Origin: Desmodesmus armatus
Taxonomy: Eukaryota; Chlorophyta; Chlorophyceae; Sphaeropleales; Scenedesmaceae
DNA: 64,000 nt
Reading direction: 5' to 3'
NCBI GenBank assembly: GCA_007449985.2
Contig: VIIQ02000601.1
Span: forward strand, 1 to 64,000
Both the position numbers and the translations under genes were made by a program. The number at the start of each line of letters is the position of its first letter. The stretch's first letter is position 1. Positions 21,901 through 47,167 of this stretch are shown here, piece after piece. The notes beneath the pieces are model-generated. The model made no database searches. It was not told the origin of the DNA and worked only from the letters and a program-made list of their open reading frames with translations.

Positions 21901-22450
21901 CGCAGCTGCACGCTGCATCACACCTATGAGGCTGTAAGGCCTACATGCAAGGTTATGCCGCTGACTATGCAGCAACAGGAAGAGGCAGTGTCATGGCAAG
22001 TAGCATAGCGCGATGTCTGTTGTTGTCAGATGTCTGAAGTTGGGGAGCAGAAGTCACTAGGGAGCGGCACTTCTGCCGCCTTATAGCAGTAATGCCCATC
22101 AGAATTGAAGAGTAGCAGCTACAGTGTATGCACGTGTTGACCGTGTGCTGCCCAGTGTGGATGCTTTGGAGGCACTTGCAGCGGGTGTGTCCAGAGGCAG
22201 ACGACTTGTTGATGGTGGGCTCTGCTTTCTTGGCTGGATTTTGCTTTGAAGACCCCACCTGCCACGATCTAGCTAGCCGCAGGGTGCCTTGGCGTGGGGG
22301 TCGTTTATGCTGCTGCACTTGCTGCAGTGCTTTGTGTTCTCACATACTCCCGTTGCAACACGATGTCTCTGATACTTGTCTATCTCCCCCCCCCCTGGTG
22401 AAGTTCTAAAGTTGCCTAGCTAAGAAGTTGAAGTGGTTTGTTGACAGTGT
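18892..22450 (+). other. Long T/G-rich downstream tail of SBP gene 1 (probable 3' UTR and beyond)
   Basis: Starts with a CTG run (18914-18967) just after the stop codon. The next 3 kb or so are clearly T/G-rich on the plus strand, unlike the introns and the region beyond 24 kb. Candidate TGTAA poly(A) signals on the plus strand lie at 20530 and 21933. A 19-G run sits at 20278-20296. No ORF here has family features. A 3' UTR of 1.6-3.1 kb would be long but is possible in this lineage. Confidence 0.45.
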
Positions 22451-25400
22451 GGTGCAGCTTTGCCCAGCTTCAGATTCAGTGAGCAGCTGTACCCAAGTAC
22501 AGCTGCTCACTGCCGCCACCATGCATTTAGCAGGCGTTAATCGGTGGCCTCAGCCTCAAATGCCAACCCGTTCCTTGCCTTCCAGCAAACCCTAGCCTGT
22601 GCAGAACCCTGGCACTTACGTGCAGCTGCTGTGAATGGCCCTGCTACGTGCTGCACTCCAGTCCATGCTGCTGGGCCCAGTCTCCAACCTGCCAGTGCCC
22701 TGCAACCTTTGCGATCCTGCTGCCACAGGCTGATGCTGTACGCCAGCAAAGCCAACTATTGGCAGCTGTGCAATGGCTGCTCACTTGCTCAGCTGTACCT
22801 CTGAAAATCCTGCCTTGGCATGTTGGATGAGGGCAGGCACCAGCAGGTTCAGCAGAAAGAGCTGTCAAGGTGACTGGTCACCAAACATATGCTATGGCTT
22901 AGCAAGGCTGGTCTGGCGGGTGGGTGCATGTGGGTGGGGGTGGCCAGTGTGTGTGTGCCCAAGGTGTGTTGGCGGCCAATGCAGTCATGCACAAAAACAT
23001 GCCAAGCCTCCCTTGCTGCCTCAAGTATAGGCTATACCCCCAGGGCCTCAGTCACAAGTGACAGTTTCCAGGGCGCAACTAAACCCTGCATATGAGATCT
23101 GCAAGAGTGGCGCATCAAGCCCAACGGCTGCAACATGTACATTGGTCTAGCAGGCTGCATTGGGTTCACCTGAGTGGCTTTGAGCCCTTTGACAGGTGCG
23201 CCTTGGCACACATCCTGGACGGGCAGTGCAAAACTTGCCGCCTTTACTGTCAGAGGCTGAGGCTGTACGCCAGCTGAGGAAAGGGTTTGGCAGCAGCGTC
23301 ATCTGTGCTGGTTTGAGGACGGCCCACCTGGAGACGGCAGGCAGATCAACAGAGCGGTGGCACGTGTATGACTTGCATGCAGGCACATGTGTACCAACAT
23401 CACCCTGTATTGATGAAGAAATTACATGTGTGGGGGGTGAGATGGTACTCAGGATGTGCTTCACTAGATGCACAGTTTTATGTAAAACCCTGTCACTTCA
23501 TCACCATCAGCCCTGCAGTGCAGCTGCCACAAGAGCAGTGTTGGCCAGTTTGCTCACCAAATGTGCCATTGGCTGCCTCCAGTGGTGCCGGCTGTGGCTG
23601 TCTGCTGCAGGCAGGATGACAGGAAAGCCATATGTTTGCCAATGAAGCTTGTGTTGTTGCCAGTGGGTGGATGCCCCTGAGCTTGACGTTGACTTTGCTG
23701 GGAGCTGGGGCTGGCCTGAATTGGCTTGGCTCCTGCATGCAGACTGAAAAGCCACCGCAGCATGGACAGGAGCAGGGAGTCACACCAGCACGTTTGCGGC
23801 AATCGGCAAGTGTCAGCTGTGGTGCTATCCGATAGCACCACGGTGGAAGCTGTGCATGCATATGGTGCAGGCAGGTTGGCTGCGACCCCTAGGCTGGGAC
23901 TATGCAGGTACATGCCATGTGGCGGCCAACTTGCTGGATACTAGCAACCACTCTGCATCATGCAGCTAGTAGTACTGAAGAAGCCTGAGCAATCATGTGA
24001 CTGCCATGGCAGCATAGGCATGCCTATCCCCTGCTTCTGCACAGCTTGCACCACTGTGAAACTTTGCTGGTGCTGGAAAGTCACACACTTGCTTGATTTG
24101 AGCCGATTATCGATCATCCATGCATGTTCTGCACACGAAGACAAGTCTGCACTGTTACATCAGTGCAAGGAATAGTATGCCACAGTTTGTGCCGCACACG
24201 ATGAAGTGCGGCACTCCGAACAAGTGTATAACCAAGCCAGTACCAGAGGGTCCCTACACAGCACATGTCCCAGCATTGCCTTGGCAGCAGATGCAATCCT
24301 TGCCTGGTGTATGCCAGGCTGCGTTCCACCGGTGTCACACACTGGTACCAGTTTGTTCAAGGTCGCAGCACACAGCACCCTGATGCCTTCAAATGAGGCC
24401 GACAACCCAAGGACACTGCTGTTGCAATCAACTGCAAAAAGGAATGCAAGGAATGCAGCGCATGGACACAATTGCCTGCCAGGCGCACACTGTGACCGGT
24501 GACCGGCTTGCTCTGCAAGCCTGGGAAGTAGTTGTGAAGCAAACCATCTGTCCACAGTGGTGAGGGCTGAGGCATAGAAAGGACGCATGGGCACAGCCAG
24601 CGCGGTAGTTGCCTGGTCACAAAATAGACATGACAGGCACCAGGGTGACGTGCAGAACCCCCCAAGAGAGTAGCTATCATAGCCGTAGCACCGTACCCTG
24701 ACACATGATTCAGGAATCGGGAGGGAGAATGGAGTGGGGGTAACACTGTGACCCACAACGTATCTGCCTGATCAGGGATGAAGAGTACGCCAAAACAAAG
24801 GATGACAAGTTCAACACCAACTTCATGCAAGCAGTAAGGCTCTAAGTAGCGCACATTGATAGCAAGCCTGCGCAGGGGTGCTGCTACAAGTGTATGTTTT
24901 GCGCACGCCGAACAAAACAGGCGAAAAACCAGCAACGCTATGAAAGCAATCCTGAAATAAGGTGTGCCACAACTTAACAACACAATGCTCGGCCCCCCCG
25001 GGCTGCAGTACCGTGACATGCTGTACATCCCACAATGTGTAGCCCAACACTCTCAATGCAGCACAACCCTTCACATGCGTCAGGCATATGAAGGAGGGCG
25101 CCAGGCTGGGCAGGCCCCCTCATGCTGCTGTCACAGTGTGCTCGCTTCCAACAGTGCGCCATCTTGAGCCTCAGGGGCAACGGCGTGGTCACAAAAGATG
25201 ACAACGGCAGACCTCCAGGGTCGAAGCTGTGGTGGCGCTGAGCAGTGGCTGATAGGATGGATCACTATCATCCACTGCTCTGCACGACAACTGGTTCTAT
25301 GTCCAGTGGCGTGCATGGTACTATCACTGCAGTGACATCAGCGATACTCAAGCTCAATACAGCCATCGCTCGCCACGCATGCATATGCAGGCCGGGTTCA

Positions 25401-25495
25401 CCAATTACTCAGTAAGGGGTAAGATCTCAGACATCTTGGGATAATCTCCTGTGAACCACTGGCTCACTGTAAGGGTGCCCTGCCACCACCAACTC
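22451..25495. other. Convergent intergenic zone between SBP gene 1 and the modular gene
   Basis: No gene recognised. A 15-bp-arm hairpin lies at 22477-22512 and an 11-bp-arm hairpin at 23819-23841. From about 24150 to 25495 the plus strand becomes C/A-rich, as expected for the 3' UTR of the minus-strand gene ending at 25496. A minus-strand TGTAA (TTACA on plus at 24153-24157) is a candidate poly(A) signal. Open frames of about 200 codons at 24160-25028 on the minus strand look like chance. Confidence 0.4.
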
Positions 25496-40378
<14,883 letters not shown>

Positions 40379-41100
40379 GGCTGTCGACCACTCCAGTACA
40401 GACCCTGCCAGACAATTGCGAGAGAGCGGCAACCGGTCAGATTGCCGTACTGCGACTAGGGTCCCCCGCAGCTGAGCGGCTATGCAAACAAGTGCGATTA
40501 CGGAATACTTGTGCATTTTAAAAGGGCTGAACTGCAAGATGCTGCATGTGCCAGCCAAGCATAGCCAGGGTGCTGTAGATCCACTGCCATGCTTCTCGTG
40601 GGCTGGGCATTGGCGTCACACACCACACAGTACAGAACACAAACGCACCTTCCGCTTTGCACTTGAAACTATTGTGAGGACAACACTACTTGATCGCCAA
40701 TCAGAGAGTTGTACCTTGCAAATAGGCTGAATGTATCATCGACGCGTGATCTGATGCTTGAAGAATGTGCAATAGCTGTGCTAGCTGTGTTGCTTGTGAT
40801 GCTCATGAATGCCGCACCGAAGTAAGTTTTCCTGGTCATTTTCCAGGTACGGCCCGGGGTTTGGGGTTTGGTTGTACCGGCAAGAAAAGCGCAGTGACAG
40901 AGCTAGAGCGGCCCACGCTTTTTGCTTGTTTTTTTGGACGCATACGAGTACCTGCCAATGGTGCTCGATGTCGCGGAGGATGTCGCGGGTCGGTGCAGAA
41001 CATCGCAGCGAACGCGTACGAACGAAGAGGACACAGAAAATGAACAACGCAAATCAAGTTTCTCAAAAACAACTAGAGTGTTCCCTGACTCTTATGCTTT
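40379..41100 (-). promoter_or_regulatory. Probable promoter of the modular gene (CpG-rich patch)
   Basis: Directly upstream of the signal-peptide ATG at 40378. From about 40910 to 41040 roughly 19 CpG occur in about 140 bp ('cgcggaggatgtcgcgggtc' etc.), against near absence elsewhere. No clear TATA box was seen. Assignment rests on position and on the same composition upstream of other genes here. Confidence 0.45.
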
Positions 41101-44100
41101 GATGTGGTTCTGCCCTGCATGGTGGGTAGGTTTTTGCAGCCATGGCATGCATGCTAGTCACTTGTTGTTGAGCAAGCCCTGCATGGACTGACGTGGTATT
41201 GATACATGATGCAGCTATGCACTCACACTGAGATCATGCATGATCTGTTTGATAAGCTGATGCAGCTGTCACAGAAACGATGGGATGCACTCACACTGGT
41301 ACAGTACTGAGGACCCCTAGTGAGACCTCATTACTTCCAATCGGCTGTACTGCTGAACAGTGCCCGCCTTGGTCACGGGATTTTCTAGATGTTGTATGGC
41401 TCACAGCTGCAGCTGCAAGCAGCTTGAGAGGCTACATGACAAGGAGCTAGTAGGCGTCCCCAGTCAGCCACAGCCACACGGCATGCACTCCACCAGGCTG
41501 GCAATTCAGTGGAGCTGCTGTAAGCCTCAGTGCCCCCATGGGTCACACAGTGTTGGTGCCAGTTGCGGTAAACACAACTGCCCAGGACGCGGTACGTACT
41601 GGTAACTACTGCCTCTCAGCTGCCCCCAACCAGCAGGGGCAAGCTGGCACCAACATGACTTTACAGACAATCATCACCAGTGGCATGGTCAGAAAAGGAG
41701 TACGAGTTGTACTTTGATCAAAGTGTGTATGTGTACAGGGAGCCAGCCCATCAGCTACCGCCCCGAGCGGTTATTCAGGCTTTGGCAGCCTGAGCGCAGG
41801 CTGGCAAAAAAAAACGCATTGCAGAGCATAAGCAAGTGGTGGATGGGTTGCGAGGCTAGGCACTGTTGCAATCTTGCCAATCACCTCCGGAGGGATCCCT
41901 TGCTCTGCCAGAGAGGCCCTCTCATTTGAAATGGGGGCTATCACAGCTTCGCTGGCTGAGGGAATGCAATCGGCACGTCTGCTATGCCGACTGCATTACA
42001 GCATCAGGTCTGTGTGCCCTGGACGTAGACCCACTTGCACAAGTGCGTCTATGCTTGCAGGACATACAGGTGATGCAACAGGCCAATGCTGTCGCTCCAG
42101 CTGACTGTTACTTTACGTCCTGAGAACCACACACATTTGGTAAGTGGTCCACGGCATCTCCTAGGACACCAGCAGCAGAGTGATGATAGGGCATGTGGTC
42201 AGTGTTGCCAGTACCACCACAATTGCTCAGGAGCTGAATGCAACATTGAGCGGGCACATGATACAGCTGTGCTGCAGCACCCCCCCCCCCCAGCACATGC
42301 ACCATCTCATCAGCACAGCAGCATGCTCTGTGCCTCCTTGGCGTTGCCAATTTGCACTAGAGTGCTGCTGTTATGTTTGGAGAGAAGAAGCATCACTTGC
42401 TGCAGGGCGGTCTCATGGGCTCAAGCGAACACGCACACAGCAAATGCTGCTGCTATGGCGCGTGCAGGCGCACAAGGGATTGCCACCAACATCGATGCAT
42501 CCGGATGATTTGCGGGGGAACTCTGCTGCGACGGTCTGAACCCTTCAAGGCTTGTGAGACTACTTGTATCCTCTTGTTATGTGAGCATCCTTTGTGTACG
42601 ACCCTTGGTGGGCTGGCCTGGCTACATGTATGTACTGCGCACACGTGCTTGGCATGTGCCTGTGGACTATATATATTGAACGAACAGTCAATACATGCTA
42701 GGTGACAGCGATACGTCATCCTTCAGGCACTGGTGCCCAAGTGGGCAAGATTTTTACCATTACTGTGAGTTTGTTGCCTGTGAGCTCTGCTCAGGTCGCA
42801 CGCACGTACGGTGTCCGACTTCTCGCCGACTTCGCTTCATCATCATCTTCACCACCGGGCGTGCCGTACCACAACAGCGACGGCCTCAGTAAAATCAAAG
42901 TCAATAAAAGTCGATAAAATTTCTTTCTATAGAGACTTTTGCAGTTTCATGCTACGCGGATTTCCTGTGTCACCATCTCGACACCTCCTCCTGTGTCTTC
43001 TATGTGAACATCTTGGGCTTGAAGGGACCGGGTGCTTGGCCTGACTGGCTATGTTTGGCTGCAACAGCATGCAAACCAGATACAGATGCATGAGACGTTC
43101 GCAGAGGGTACCCTTGCAGCACACTCTCTGCAGACTCGTGTCAATGCAGTCAGTGTAGGCCAGCAATGAAGTTGGGTCTGTACGACCCTGCCCTGACGGC
43201 GGTAAGTACACCGTGTGCAACTTGAACTAGCTACTACCAAGTGTGTCAGGCAAGCGTGAAGCTGGTAGCGGGGACCCGATACTCGGGTAGGAACGCGTGC
43301 GCCCACTCCAAACACACTAGTGCCTTCGGCGCGGAGATGTGTGGGGTTGGACCTCCTATATGTGACGGCTCCAAAGGGAGCCTACTGCACCTGGGACTGT
43401 TCCCTATTCCTATGGTTGGAGTCTGGCCATACATGCGTCCCAAACAGGATGTTTGCTGCAAGGCTGGAGGCAGCCCAGGGTGTGATCAAGTACATAGACA
43501 GCTGCTAGCTGCCCAGGAAGGCAAGCAAGCCCATTCACCTGTCGGGGGTTTGCACTGCAAACCCGTCCCAAACATAAGCTGCGGCAGCTTATGTTTGGGA
43601 CGGCATTATGCCATGCCCACTGGAAGAGTGTAAGAGAAGTCTCTGCAAGGAGCATCAGATCAAACCAGGCTGTCATGCAAGAGTAAATCATCAGCTTTGT
43701 GCAGTAGAGCATCTCAAATTCTCGAGCAAGCGCCTTGCACCGCACACCCACACGCACAGCTGCAATCCTGGGCAACATGGGCCATCCATGCAGTTAAACG
43801 CTGCCACCTGGCAGCCTCTCGTTGCTGAAGTAGACAGTGGTTACGTTTGGGGACTCCGTAGTACCCGTCTACTTGATTGTGCCAGGCTGCATATAGATGC
43901 AGCAGCTGCCTGCAGGCCCTGAGGGTAGGTTACAAGCTTGAGGGCTTGCTGGCATGCAACATAGACACCCCACCGTGTTGAGTGGTGCCGAGTATGGCAA
44001 ACTGATACATGCCCCACAGCAGGGCATATAGAACACACAACAGGTTGCAGTTGTCTCTTGCAACAAGGAGGCAGGAGGCACTAATGTGACCTCAACCTGA

Positions 44101-44389
44101 AACATTCTGCAGGTGCAAGCTTCTGCGTTGTGTTGGCTGTACTGTTTTTGTTTACACACTGCAGAGGCCACTGAGCAGACATGTGACCATGTGACTGTGT
44201 CGTTGAAGAGACATTCGCCCCTAAACTGACTGCGCACCCAAGCTCCCAAATGATGATTTTGAGGACGTTCGTGAATTTTCTTGTGAGTTTGACCATGAAG
44301 AAAAACACCGCGAGTCTCCTCCGTGCAACCGTCGTCCCACAAGTCCCTTATACCATGTAGATTGCAAAGTATACGCTGCACAGTGGCCT
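41101..44389. other. Intergenic, no gene recognised
   Basis: Only short unmatched ORFs. Contents noted: an 11-C run at about 42281; a TATA-like 'actatatatattg' near 42667-42677 followed by a CpG-rich patch at about 42790-42960, which looks like an orphan promoter; and two adjacent perfect palindromes at 43546-43603. The left part may be the far upstream region of the modular gene. Confidence 0.4.
43546..43603. repeat. Two adjacent perfect palindromes
   Basis: 43546-43564 has 9-bp arms with a one-base centre (gggtttgca / tgcaaaccc). 43563-43603 has 20-bp perfect arms (ccgtcccaaacataagctgc and its complement) with a single central G. A 20-bp perfect stem with a one-base loop is rare by chance. 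As DNA it could extrude a cruciform; as RNA it would be a tight hairpin. Confidence 0.9.
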
Positions 44390-44607
44390 ATTGACGGGTG
44401 CAATTTGGTACGGCACGCGGAGAAGATGAAAGAGTGCAGAAAGTGAACACATTCTCTTCTCGCGAGGCCTTTCGCGCTGTGGAAACGTCACACATCTTGC
44501 ATGTTTCTAGTAAAAACGAATCACACAGTCCATCCTGCTCGGCAATTCAGTGGCTCCCGACACAGTAGCAGTAGACGGCCCGAAACTCCTGCAAGTGACA
44601 AGGTGGC
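44390..44607 (+). promoter_or_regulatory. Probable promoter and 5' UTR of SBP gene 2
   Basis: A CpG-rich patch from 44395 to 44585 ('tctcgcgaggcctttcgcgc') directly precedes the ATG at 44608. There is an A-rich stretch 'ctagtaaaaacgaatc' at 44509-44524. No canonical TATA box was seen. The assignment rests on position and composition. Confidence 0.45.
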
Positions 44608-47167
44608 ATGCTGCATTGTCAGCTATCATCTTGCCAAGTAAGTGCTGGCGCTGTGAGGGCTATCAGGAATAAGCTCCGCCTGCTGATCCCCCGTCCTCGT
44701 TGTGCTTTCATCCAACGCTGCGTAGCTCATATGCACACCCTTGCAACCAAGAATGCAACAGCTGTTGGGCAGAAGCAGCGTCGCGGCCTCAGTCCGTCCC
44801 CTCCTTCCACCACCACATCAACGATACCCCCTGAGTGCTTCCTTGCCATTGACATCTGCAGGTGCCAGGATGTGCAGCATCCGTGGAACAAGATGGCAAC
44901 TACTTCGTAAAACGAAGGATCTGCCGTGAGCACAGTGCGGCAAAGGAGATCTGCATTGATGGGGTCGTCAGGTGGGGGTTGCTGATCTGCAGCTGCCTTT
45001 GCAGCAGCAGTCATCCAGCCATCCTGCTGAGCTTTTGCAAGCCAATCTAAGCAGCAGTATGTCGGTGCACATACATCGACAGGTTCAGTTCATGTGGCAT
45101 GGCACACAGAATGGGCTGCTGCAGCCTCCTTGTTCAAAGGGGACCAAAGCAGGAGATCGCGCCTCCCAACATGGCAGGACCACACTCCGTGTTCTTGTGC
45201 TGCCCTGTGGCCCTACAGTGCATTATGTGAGTTACCGGCAGTGCTTCACATGCAGCATGCACCAAACACACCTCCAACCCACATACCATGCTCTTGTGCT
45301 GCCCTGTGTCACATACTTCAGGTTCTGCCAGCAGTGCTCCCGCATGCACCCTGTGGAGGAGTTTGACTCAGGCCGCAAAAGCTGCAGGGTCAGCCTGGCC
45401 GCTCACTACCAGCGCCGCCGGCACAGGAGCAAGCACTCTGCTGTACAGCCCAGGCGCTACGCCAGCCCCAGTCCAACTGACAGCAGCAGCGGTTCAGGCT
45501 CAAGCACTGTCCAATCAGTAGCCTCACGGTCAGTGCAGCCAGATAGGATGAACCTGTCTGACAAGCAGGAGCAGCAGCAGGGAGGTCACATGCTGGGCCT
45601 GCAGACGGGGCCGGAGGAGCAGCAGCAGCAGCCGGGAGTGCTGCTTGACCCACAGCAGCAGGAGCTGCTAGGGATGGACCCAGAGCAGTGGCTGCTGCCC
45701 CTGCACATGCCCCTCCTGCATGAGATGCTTCCTCTGCCGCAGCCGGAGCTTGAGCCTGACAGCATCCTGCCTGTGCTGGACCAGACACAGGCACAACCTC
45801 AGGGCCCACAGCAGGGCCCGCCTGCTCTCCAGGCATTCAGCCCAGAGCTACAGACAGCACAGCCGCAGCCGTCAGCCGCCCAGGCGCTGCACAGCAGCAT
45901 GGCGGACGCCCTGCTGGGGGCAGCAGCAGCCCAGGTCACAGCAACGGAGGGCCCCGCCAGGCCAGGCAGCCCTCCTGCGCTGTGCGGCACAAAGCGCGGT
46001 AGGGCCAATGGCGATACAGCAGCTCTGGCATTGCGCCTGGCAGAGCTTGTGAGTCCCATGAACTGTGTGCCCGCAGCTGCTGAGGAACGCGCATGCTGCA
46101 GCCAGCCCCTTGGCTTGACTCGCCTCCTCAGCGGCAGCGCCAGCAGCGGCGGCAGCTACGGCTATGATGCGCAGCCAGCAGTGACAAGGGGGGGTGTGGG
46201 TGGCGCTGCCGCCACTGCTGCTGCACAGCAGCAGCTGCTGTACGGTTCGGCAGGGCAGCAGCACCTGCAGACCTTCCGCGCCCAGCAGCAGATGCAGCAG
46301 CTGCAGCAGATGCAGGCTCAGGCTGCCCTAGCAGCTGCTGGGCACAGGGCTGCCCTCCTTACTGATGGTGGGGTCCACCCACCTAGGGCGGCCTCGGCAG
46401 GTGATGTCTACTGTAGATCAGCGCAGCACCGCAGCAGCAGTAGCAGGAGCCATTTGGTTCAGCTGCTGACGGACATGCTGAGGAACCTGCCTGCGGAAGA
46501 CATGCCCCTCCTGCACCGCGTCATCAGGGGCCAGCGGCAGCACCTGGGCAACCCTAGCCTCTCAGCACAGCTGGAGCCAAGCATGCAATCGGGCTATGCA
46601 GGATACGGCCTGCCTGCTGCTGCCACCCCTGAAACCAGCAGCAGCACGGAGGACAGTCCGGATGACATGCAGATGGCAGAGCTCCCTCGCTTGGTCTCTG
46701 TCTTCCAGGCCATGCCACGAGAGCGGCTGCCGCTGCTGCACACAGCACTGCAGTGTGCCCAGCAGCAGCAGCCAGAACGGCCCTCTGCAGGCCAGCGGAG
46801 CTTCAGCAGCAGCCACAGGAGCCCTTGGAACAGTACAGGGGCCCACCCAGTGCAGTCCCAGCACACCATGTCAGCATCAGCCCCTGCAAACCCATCAATG
46901 CTGATGGCAGGTGCACATGTGGCTGTTCCTGGCAGCTTGGACGGGTATCGACCCAAGCGCAGGGCGCTGCCAGGTGCTGCTGCAGCTGCATATGCAACCG
47001 CGCAGGAGGGGTTTGCTCCTGCAAGCTCTCATGCAGGCGACATCATGATGGCGGCTGCGCCAGCTGGTTCCTGGCAGCAGCTCAGGGGTGCTGGGGCCCT
47101 GCCAACTGGCTTTGGTGTGGCTGGTAGGTCGCCTCTGATTATTGATGAGCTGTTTCCATTCTTGTAG
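44608..47167 (+). CDS. SBP-box transcription factor 2 (paralogue of gene 1)
   Basis: Three exons: 44608-44637, 44862-44971 and 45322-47167; phase 0 and phase 2 introns at the same sites as gene 1; 661 residues. Zinc site 1 is C9, C14, C31, H34; zinc site 2 is C49, C52, H56, C68 (FCQQCSRMH...SC), followed by a basic HYQRRRHRSKH tail. The ATG is fixed by an in-frame stop four codons upstream (TGA at 44596-44598). The low-complexity C-terminal part keeps the EQWLLPLHMP block and two PLL helices (LTDMLRNLPAEDMPLLHRVI and LVSVFQAMPRERLPLLHTAL), aligning with gene 1. The two proteins are ancient duplicates: SBP domains are similar but the linkers have diverged. Nuclear transcription factor by family. 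Confidence 0.93.

Noticed and set aside
24160..25028. Minus-strand open frames of about 200 codons
   Set aside because: Low-information composition, no family motifs, and position consistent with the 3' UTR of the modular gene.
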